Origin: an uncultured Clostridia bacterium
Lineage (GTDB): Bacteria > Bacillota > Clostridia > Oscillospirales > Oscillospiraceae
DNA: 34,451 nt
Assembly (NCBI GenBank): GCA_946411475.1
Contig: CAMKED010000011.1
Location: 1-34,451, forward strand
Direction of reading: 5' to 3'
In this document: piece after piece, positions 29,611-34,451 of the stretch
How the letters are laid out: each line of letters opens with the position of its first letter
Position numbering within the stretch: position 1 is the first letter of the stretch
Program-made: the position numbers and the translations under genes
The notes under the pieces: model-generated
The model's input: the letters and a program-made list of their open reading frames with translations, nothing else
Told to the model about the DNA's origin: nothing
The model's database searches: none

Positions 29611-31011
29611 ATGGACAAAAACTCACCCATTCTTGTATTTGACTCCGGCGTGGGCGGCGTGAGCGTGCTGCGCTCCCTGGTACGGGAGTTGCCGGACGAG
29701 GACTTTGTCTACTTTGGCGACTCCGCCAACGCCCCCTACGGACCGCGAAGCACCGAGGAGATCCGCGCCCTGACGCTGGAAAACCTGACTCGGCTCAAAG
29801 AAGAATTTGATTTCAAGGCCGCAGTGATCGCCTGCAACACGGCCACCTCCGCGGCCATCGGAGATTTGCGGGCCGCCTGGCCGGAGCTGCCGATCCTCGG
29901 CATCGAGCCCGCGCTGAAGCCTGCTGCCGACCGTCATCCCGGCGGGACCGTGGTGGTCATGGCGACGGAGACCACGCTGCGGGAAGAAAAATTTGCGGCC
30001 CTGACCCGGCGTATCGAGAGCCGCTGCCGGGTCGTCAGTCTGCCCTGCCCGGAGCTGGTGGAGTTTGTGGAGCGCGGCGAGACCGACAGCCCGGCCCTGG
30101 AGGAATATCTGCGGAAAACCCTGACTCCCTATATCGCGGAGGGGGTGGACGCCGTGGTCCTGGGCTGCACCCACTATCCCTTCGCGGCCTCCGTCCTGCG
30201 CCGGGTTTTGAGCCCGGAAACGGAGCTGTTGGACGGGGCCGAAGGCACGGCCCGCAACACCCGATCGCAGCTTGCCGAGCGCTCCCTGCTGCGGGAGCGC
30301 GGTCCGGGCAGCGTGCGTTTTTTGAATTCCAGCCCGGACCCGGCTCTGCCGGAGCTGTGCAGCAGGCTGCTGCAAACGCCGCCCCTGCCGCCGCTGCCAA
30401 AACTGACTGTAAGGAGAACGTCTATGGACCCCAAGGAACGATTTGTTTCGATTTTTCGCCAGTATATCCACCGTGAAGGCGCTGAGGAGCTGTTAAACTA
30501 TCTGCTGAGCTCTGATTTTTTTGAGGCGCCCGCCAGTGCCCGCTTCCATTCGTCCGTAGCCGGCGGTCTGTGCCGGCACAGCCTGAACGTCTACGACTGC
30601 CTGCGGGCCTACCTGGCCCGGCCCCGCGTTCAACAGGTCTACGGCCTGACCGGGGAGGACTATACCGAGGAGAGCGTCGCCATCGTCGCCCTGCTGCATG
30701 ATCTGTGCAAGATCGGCTGCTACAAGCCAGGCTTCCGCAACGTCAAGGACGAGCGCGGCGTCTGGCAGAAGGTGGCAACCTACAACTTTGAGGACGATTT
30801 CCCCTTCGGACACGGGGAGAAGTCGGTCTGGATGGTCATGAAGTATATGAAGCTGACTGACCATGAGGCCTTCGCCATCCGTTACCACATGGGCTTCTCC
30901 GGCGAGGAGGACGCCCGCACCGTCGGGCAGGCCATGGCAAAGTTCCCGCTGGCCTTTGCCCTCAACGTGGCCGACTCCGAGGCGACGTATTTTCTGGAAG
31001 AAACACCGTAG
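29611..31011 (+). CDS. murI: Glutamate racemase fused to an HD-domain protein
   Basis: A 466-residue fusion. Residues 1 to about 260 are MurI, which makes D-glutamate for peptidoglycan: FDSGVGGVSVL, YFGDSANAPYG, catalytic C75 in ACNTATS and C186 in GCTHYPF. After a proline-rich linker (TPPLPPLPKL), residues 272-466 form an HD-type phosphohydrolase domain with H323, the H363-D364 pair in LLHDLCKIG, HGEKSVWMVMKYM and the late aspartate in NVADSE. Met 272 is preceded by AAGGAG at 30411-30416 with 7-base spacing, just as a separate gene would have. So the HD protein may also be made alone, and the fusion may be recent. The MurI start at 29611 has GGAGG 7 bases upstream. Heptamer array E follows the stop. 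Confidence 0.9.
   Translation: MDKNSPILVFDSGVGGVSVLRSLVRELPDEDFVYFGDSANAPYGPRSTEEIRALTLENLTRLKEEFDFKAAVIACNTATSAAIGDLRAAWPELPILGIEPALKPAADRHPGGTVVVMATETTLREEKFAALTRRIESRCRVVSLPCPELVEFVERGETDSPALEEYLRKTLTPYIAEGVDAVVLGCTHYPFAASVLRRVLSPETELLDGAEGTARNTRSQLAERSLLRERGPGSVRFLNSSPDPALPELCSRLLQTPPLPPLPKLTVRRTSMDPKERFVSIFRQYIHREGAEELLNYLLSSDFFEAPASARFHSSVAGGLCRHSLNVYDCLRAYLARPRVQQVYGLTGEDYTEESVAIVALLHDLCKIGCYKPGFRNVKDERGVWQKVATYNFEDDFPFGHGEKSVWMVMKYMKLTDHEAFAIRYHMGFSGEEDARTVGQAMAKFPLAFALNVADSEATYFLEETP
30411..30426 (+). promoter_or_regulatory. Internal ribosome binding site and ATG for the HD domain
   Basis: AAGGAG (30411-30416), 7 bases, ATG (30424-30426), in frame within the murI-HD gene, exactly at the boundary between the linker and the HD domain. 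It would yield a separate 195-residue HD protein. Confidence 0.6.
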
Positions 31012-31013
31012 GA

Positions 31014-31048
31014 ATTGAGAATTGAGAAGTAAGAATTGAGAGTTGACA
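31014..31048. repeat. Heptanucleotide array E (after murI-HD)
   Basis: Five units with a 7-bp period: ATTGAGA twice, AGTAAGA, ATTGAGA, GTTGACA. It begins 2 bp past the murI-HD stop codon. The order of units parallels array D, with the AGTRAGA unit third in both. Confidence 0.78.
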
Positions 31049-31112
31049 GGCAGAAATTGCCGGGGCAGTGCCTCGACGCCCTGCGCTGAGGCAGAGACGG
31101 GAGAATCATTCT

Positions 31113-31571
31113 ATGTTTGAACCGATCACAAAAGAAAACCATGCGAGCTTGGAAGCGCTCATGATCGAGTATTATCAGGAAGGCGAGGACGCGGATACGC
31201 CGATTGAGACGATCCAGGACTTCATTGAAAGCTTATATCAAATGATTGGAAGCGGAAGCATTGACGGCGCCATGGTCAAGCACGGCGGCCAATACGAAGG
31301 CTTTTGCCTGTGGATGAAGGACGATCCGCAAAGCGATTTCAGCGAGATCCCGGGCTATGGAACGATTCTGGAAATCGGCGTCAGACCGCAGTTCAGAAAG
31401 AAAGGGCTCGGAAGAGAAATTGTCCGTTATGCGGAAATGCAGATGCGGGAAACAGGAGTGGAATCCTTTTACGTTTCAGCCTATGGGCCTGCGGAAACAT
31501 TCTGGGAAAGCTGTGGCTATCAAAAAACAGAGCGAGTTGCACAAAACGGCTTGCCTGTCTTTGTGAAATAA
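31113..31571 (+). CDS. GNAT family N-acetyltransferase
   Basis: A 152-residue acetyl-CoA-dependent acetyltransferase. Motif A is ILEIGVRPQFRKKGLGREIVRYAEMQM, with the RKKGLG pyrophosphate loop. Motif B is in VSAYGPAETFWESCGYQKTERV, where the FWESCGY turn is typical. Substrate unknown. The start at 31113 has GGGAGA upstream; the open frame before it has no site. It shares a terminator with the convergent anti-sigma gene and is preceded by heptamer array E. Confidence 0.88.
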   Translation: MFEPITKENHASLEALMIEYYQEGEDADTPIETIQDFIESLYQMIGSGSIDGAMVKHGGQYEGFCLWMKDDPQSDFSEIPGYGTILEIGVRPQFRKKGLGREIVRYAEMQMRETGVESFYVSAYGPAETFWESCGYQKTERVAQNGLPVFVK

Positions 31572-31576
31572 ACAGA

Positions 31577-31607
31577 ACCGGCAGGGATTTGACGAATCCC
31601 TGCCGGT
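31577..31607. terminator. Terminator hairpin between convergent genes
   Basis: A 13-bp perfect stem (31577-31589 with 31595-31607) and a 5-base loop, 5 bp past the GNAT stop and 13 bp past the anti-sigma stop. T-rich sequence follows on the minus side (TCTGTTTATTT); the plus side is weaker. Confidence 0.75.
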
Positions 31608-31620
31608 ACTTGCTTCAATT

Positions 31621-32691
31621 TCAATTTTCGGGGAACGCCAGGTAAGCCGCTTTCTCTGCGTTGGGAACGTAATCCTCGCTCGGGAAGAACAGCCGCCAGT
31701 TTTCCTCGCTGCGCAGGCTGTCGGCCCAGTCGTCGGGCCAGACCTCCGGCCAGTTGACGCTGCGTTCCTTGATCGGCCAGGTAATGATCCGATACAGGCT
31801 CGTGCTGCCCGGATCCAAGGACTCCAAGCTGACAGACAGCTTGCTCTCCGTGCCGTCGGCGCCGGGCTCCGCCGCTGCGTCATGAGGGAGCTGGGCCAGC
31901 AGCCATTCCTGAATGGCCAGAGCGGTGCCGCAGTCCGTTTTATAGCAGCGCAGGCCGTTTTTGCTTTCGGGCTCCAGCCCGGCTACCAGGGCGTAGAGCT
32001 TCGGCTCCTCGGCTTCCAGCAGGGCGAACAGACTTTCCGGCGTGAACTCCGTATAGAGCAGGACGGCGGCCTCTTTCGTCTTGCTGAGCGCGGTACAGGC
32101 TGCCTCATCCGTCTGCGTGACGAGGCGGGGCTGCGCGTTATCAGAACTGTTATTGTATTGAGAGGGATTGCGATAGTAAGTTGTTGCGGATTCCGGCGCA
32201 TGCAAAACGCCCTTCCTGCTGTCTTGCGGTGCTTCCGCGGCTTGCGTGCCGACAGCGCCGTTCACGGCTTCGTACGCCGGCTCATATTCTTCGTTCTTGG
32301 AAGCATAGTTTCCGCTCACAGCGTAGTCGTTTTGATCCTGCATGCTGGAAGTCGCTTTGCTGCCGCCCAGGGGAATGACGTTCAGCCCAACCAGCAGGAC
32401 CAGCACCGCGGCCACCGCGCCGAGGGCGGTGCCGGGGCCGAACCAGCCGCGGCGGGCGGGCTTCGCTTTTCCGGTGGCCTGGTCGATGCGGTAGAGCACG
32501 CCCTTTTTCAGGCCCTCCGGCGCGGGCTCCTGCAGTGTGGCGACTTGTTCATCCAGACCCCGCAGGGTCGTCATCAATGCATTACAGGCGGGACAGACGG
32601 CCAGATGTGCCGAAAGCGCTTCTTCCTCGGCAGAGGAAAGCGCAGCGTCGAGCTTCGCGCTCATCAAAACCATTGCCTCTTCACAGATCAT
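31621..32691 (-). CDS. Zinc-finger (zf-HC2) membrane anti-sigma factor
   Basis: A 356-residue protein. The N-terminus has the anti-sigma zinc finger HLAVCPAC (H-x3-C-x2-C, about 29-36), with an early Cys at position 3 as fourth ligand. A single membrane helix lies at about 88-106 (ALGAVAAVLVLLVGLNVI). A Gln/Asn/Ser-rich linker and an extracytoplasmic domain follow. It starts with AAAGGAGG upstream, and its ATG overlaps the sigma stop by 4 bp, so it is the partner of the ECF factor encoded just before it. It holds the sigma factor until an envelope signal arrives; the signal is unknown. Confidence 0.88.
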   Translation of the reverse strand: MICEEAMVLMSAKLDAALSSAEEEALSAHLAVCPACNALMTTLRGLDEQVATLQEPAPEGLKKGVLYRIDQATGKAKPARRGWFGPGTALGAVAAVLVLLVGLNVIPLGGSKATSSMQDQNDYAVSGNYASKNEEYEPAYEAVNGAVGTQAAEAPQDSRKGVLHAPESATTYYRNPSQYNNSSDNAQPRLVTQTDEAACTALSKTKEAAVLLYTEFTPESLFALLEAEEPKLYALVAGLEPESKNGLRCYKTDCGTALAIQEWLLAQLPHDAAAEPGADGTESKLSVSLESLDPGSTSLYRIITWPIKERSVNWPEVWPDDWADSLRSEENWRLFFPSEDYVPNAEKAAYLAFPEN

Positions 32692-33299
32692 GACCGATCC
32701 CTCCTTTCTGTATGAATAGACGTTTCGGAATCCGTTTTGTTCCCGTTTTTGACTAAAATATTTCGCAGCGCAAGCCGCGCACGCGAGAGCCGAGATTTCA
32801 CCGTTCCCTCGCGGATTTGGAGCGTTTCGGCAATCTCCGTATAGCTCATGTCGTTGATGGCCCGCATGGTCAGAATTTGTCGGTATTCCACCGGAAGCTC
32901 GTTCATGGCCTTGGCCAGTGCCGCCCGGTCCTCGGCGGCCTCCAAAATCTCCTCGGGGCTCTTGCCGGGATCGGCAAGTTCCATTTGGACCTCTTCGCCG
33001 TCGTCGTCCGTCGTGGTCAGCGAGACGGTGGGGCGGCGTTTTTTTGCCCGGAGCCAGTCCAGACAGACGTTCGCTGTCAGCCGGAACAGCCAGGTGGAGA
33101 AGGCGGCCTCCTGCTGAAATCCGGCCAGACCGCGCCAGGCCCGGACGAAGGCCTCCTGCGAGAGATCAAAGGCGTCGTCCGCGTTGCCGCACATGCGCAG
33201 CGCCAGGTTGTAGACCCTGTCCTGATAGGTCTCTACCAGGACGCCGAAGGCGTTGTTGTCTCCGGCAAGCACCTGTTCGATGATTTTTTTCTCGTCCAT
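32688..33299 (-). CDS. ECF-type RNA polymerase sigma factor
   Basis: A 203-residue SigW/RpoE-like factor. Region 2: FGVLVETYQDRVYNLALRM, DAFDLSQEAFVRAWRGL, FSTWLFRLTANVCLDWLR. Region 4: LPVEYRQILTMRAINDMSYTEIAETL, IREGTVKSRLSRARLAL. The start at 33299 shares one base with the dus stop codon (TAATG), and the anti-sigma gene overlaps its end, giving a coupled dus-sigma-anti-sigma unit. The open frame extends upstream, antisense-like, through dus, but without start signals. Confidence 0.93.
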   Translation of the reverse strand: MDEKKIIEQVLAGDNNAFGVLVETYQDRVYNLALRMCGNADDAFDLSQEAFVRAWRGLAGFQQEAAFSTWLFRLTANVCLDWLRAKKRRPTVSLTTTDDDGEEVQMELADPGKSPEEILEAAEDRAALAKAMNELPVEYRQILTMRAINDMSYTEIAETLQIREGTVKSRLSRARLALRNILVKNGNKTDSETSIHTERRDRS

Positions 33300-34255
33300 T
33301 ATTCCAAGTCCCTCTGGATCCCGCCGATCACCCGATAGACGTCCTCCATCGTGGCGATCTGGGAGATCTGCTGCTTGTAATAGTTGCTGAACCGGACGCC
33401 CCGCAGATACCAGGCGAGCTGCTTCCGGGCTTCCAGACAGGCAATGTGTTCGCCCTTGTCTTCCCGGGCCAGCTCCATTTGCCGGAGCGCGACCTCCATG
33501 CGCTGCGACAGGGGCGGGCGCTCGGGGATCGGCTGCCCGTCCAGCGCGGCTTTGATCTGCTGAAACAGCCAGGGGTCGCCGAAGGCGGCCCGGCCCACCA
33601 TGACCCCGTCTGCACCGGTCCATTTGAGACAGCGCAGGGCGGCCTCAGCGGAGATCACGTCGCCGTTTGCAATGACGGGAATCGAGACGGCCTGCTTGAC
33701 TTGGGCAATGACGTCCCAGTCGGCGGCGCCGGAATAGAGCATGGTTTTCGTCCGACCGTGGACCGTAATGGCCGCGGCACCGTTTTCCTGAACGGCCTGG
33801 GCCAGCTCTACCACGTTGACGTGGCTCTTGTCCCAGCCCTTGCGGGTCTTGACGGTGACAGGCACGTCTACAGCCTCGCGGACTGCGTGGACGATCCGTC
33901 CGGCCAGAGCGGGATCCTTCATCAGCGCGGAGCCCTCGCCGTTGTTGACGATCTTTGGCATCGGGCAGCCCATGTTGATGTCAATAAAATCGCAGCCGCT
34001 GAGCTCCAGCGCAAGCTGCGCGCCGCGGGCCATGAATTCCGGCTCGCTGCCGAAGATCTGAACGCCGCAGCAAACGCCGGAATTGCGCCGAAGCAGGGAC
34101 ACGGTCTTTTTGTCCCCGTAGCAGAGCGCCTTGGCGGAGACCATTTCGGTCACCGTGGCGTCCGCGCCGAGACCGGCGCAGATTTCCCGGAAGGCGAAGT
34201 CCGTCACGCCCGCCATGGGTGCGAGGATCACGCCCCGGGGCGGAACAAGCTTCAT
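33299..34255 (-). CDS. dusB: tRNA dihydrouridine synthase (DusB type)
   Basis: FMN-dependent enzyme that reduces uridine in the tRNA D-loop. 318 residues. LAPMAGVTDFAFREIC at the start, the catalytic Cys in INMGCPMPKI, TVKTRKGWD, ITVHGRTKTMLYSGAADW, VIANGDVISAEAAL and VMVGRAAFGDPWLF are all family signatures. The start at 34255 has GGGAGGT about 9 bases upstream; the TTG at 34273 lies before that site. It is the first gene of the unit with the ECF sigma and anti-sigma genes. Confidence 0.93.
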   Translation of the reverse strand: MKLVPPRGVILAPMAGVTDFAFREICAGLGADATVTEMVSAKALCYGDKKTVSLLRRNSGVCCGVQIFGSEPEFMARGAQLALELSGCDFIDINMGCPMPKIVNNGEGSALMKDPALAGRIVHAVREAVDVPVTVKTRKGWDKSHVNVVELAQAVQENGAAAITVHGRTKTMLYSGAADWDVIAQVKQAVSIPVIANGDVISAEAALRCLKWTGADGVMVGRAAFGDPWLFQQIKAALDGQPIPERPPLSQRMEVALRQMELAREDKGEHIACLEARKQLAWYLRGVRFSNYYKQQISQIATMEDVYRVIGGIQRDLE

Positions 34256-34353
34256 GATCGGTCCACCTCCCAATACTGACGCGCTACATTATACTATAAA
34301 ATCCGGGAAAAAGCAAAGGAAATCAGAAATATTTGAAAGGAAGCAGTTTTTTC

Positions 34354-34382
34354 TTGACAAATCGTTGATTTATGCATATAAT
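34354..34382 (+). promoter_or_regulatory. Consensus SigA promoter of the tRNA gene
   Basis: TTGACA (34354-34359), exactly 17 bp, TATAAT (34377-34382). Both hexamers are perfect. The tRNA begins about 20 bp downstream, as expected for strong stable-RNA promoters. Confidence 0.92.
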
Positions 34383-34402
34383 AAACAGGCTGAAACGCAA
34401 AT

Positions 34403-34451
34403 CCGCCCTTAGCTCAGTTGGTAGAGCAACTGACTCTTAATCAGTGGGTCC
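34403..34451 (+). tRNA. tRNA-Lys (anticodon CTT), partial at the window end
   Basis: Acceptor strand CCGCCCT, then TA, the D-arm GCTCAGTTGGTAGAGC, and the anticodon arm with CTGACT-CTT-AATCAG. The anticodon loop ACTCTTAA gives CTT, lysine. The variable loop begins GGGTCC; the T-arm and 3' acceptor strand are beyond the window. Confidence 0.93.

Overview
The window reads as a chromosomal segment of a spore-forming, GC-rich Clostridia bacterium, most likely of the Oscillospirales/Ruminococcaceae type. Support: a sigG sporulation sigma factor, DUF1292 and DUF4179 proteins, a trmK-nif3 pair, Firmicutes-style AGGAGG ribosome binding sites and TTGACA/TATAAT promoters, and lipoproteins typical of Gram-positive cells. 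I could not place a species. Long antisense ORFs are common because of the GC-rich codon usage and were not called.

Layout. 1-4.7 kb: sigG (minus), an ECF sigma factor with a DUF4179 anti-sigma-like partner (plus), then DUF1292 and mutY (minus). 4.9-11.1 kb (plus): an MFS transporter and a GDPD enzyme, a DUF1858 protein, a MATE exporter, trmK and a Nif3-like protein. 11.1-25.9 kb: a carbohydrate locus. It has a lipid-anchored GH13 amylase (minus), two small membrane proteins, a lipid-anchored GH53 galactanase, a substrate-binding lipoprotein with an extra C-terminal carbohydrate-binding-like domain, MalF- and MalG-type permeases, an MsmX-type ATPase, an unrecognised barrel-type enzyme, a zinc-ribbon protein and a cytosolic GH53. 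The closest known logic is the B. subtilis ganSPQAB system (MalEFG-like permease, shared MsmX ATPase, GH53): galactan is cut outside, oligosaccharides are imported, and they are cut again inside. The GH13 enzyme and the SusE/F-like domain suggest that alpha-glucans are handled too. 26-34.4 kb: a flavodoxin-fold oxidoreductase, a zinc-ribbon protein and prfC (minus), an unknown gene, a glutamate racemase fused to an HD domain, a GNAT acetyltransferase, an ECF sigma/zf-HC2 anti-sigma pair downstream of a dihydrouridine synthase (minus), and the start of a tRNA-Lys gene with a consensus promoter.

The most unusual layer is the repeats. Short tandem arrays with a 7-bp period occur at five loci. 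At one locus two arrays face each other as 28-bp terminal inverted repeats around a small four-helix-bundle gene (22279-22755), which looks like a self-contained mobile cassette. A second family consists of hairpin units separated by ATGAAGT on the left and ACTTCAT on the right, forming a 245-bp inverted structure between trmK and nif3. A third consists of GTAGGG-type hairpins, and there are two MITE-like elements with terminal inverted repeats. These repeats intrude on coding sequences: trmK has its start codon in a heptamer array, an in-frame palindromic insertion in its middle and its stop codon in the ATGAAGT array; the cytosolic GH53 ends inside another heptamer array.

All functional calls come from reading motifs by eye. 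No database search or structure prediction was run.
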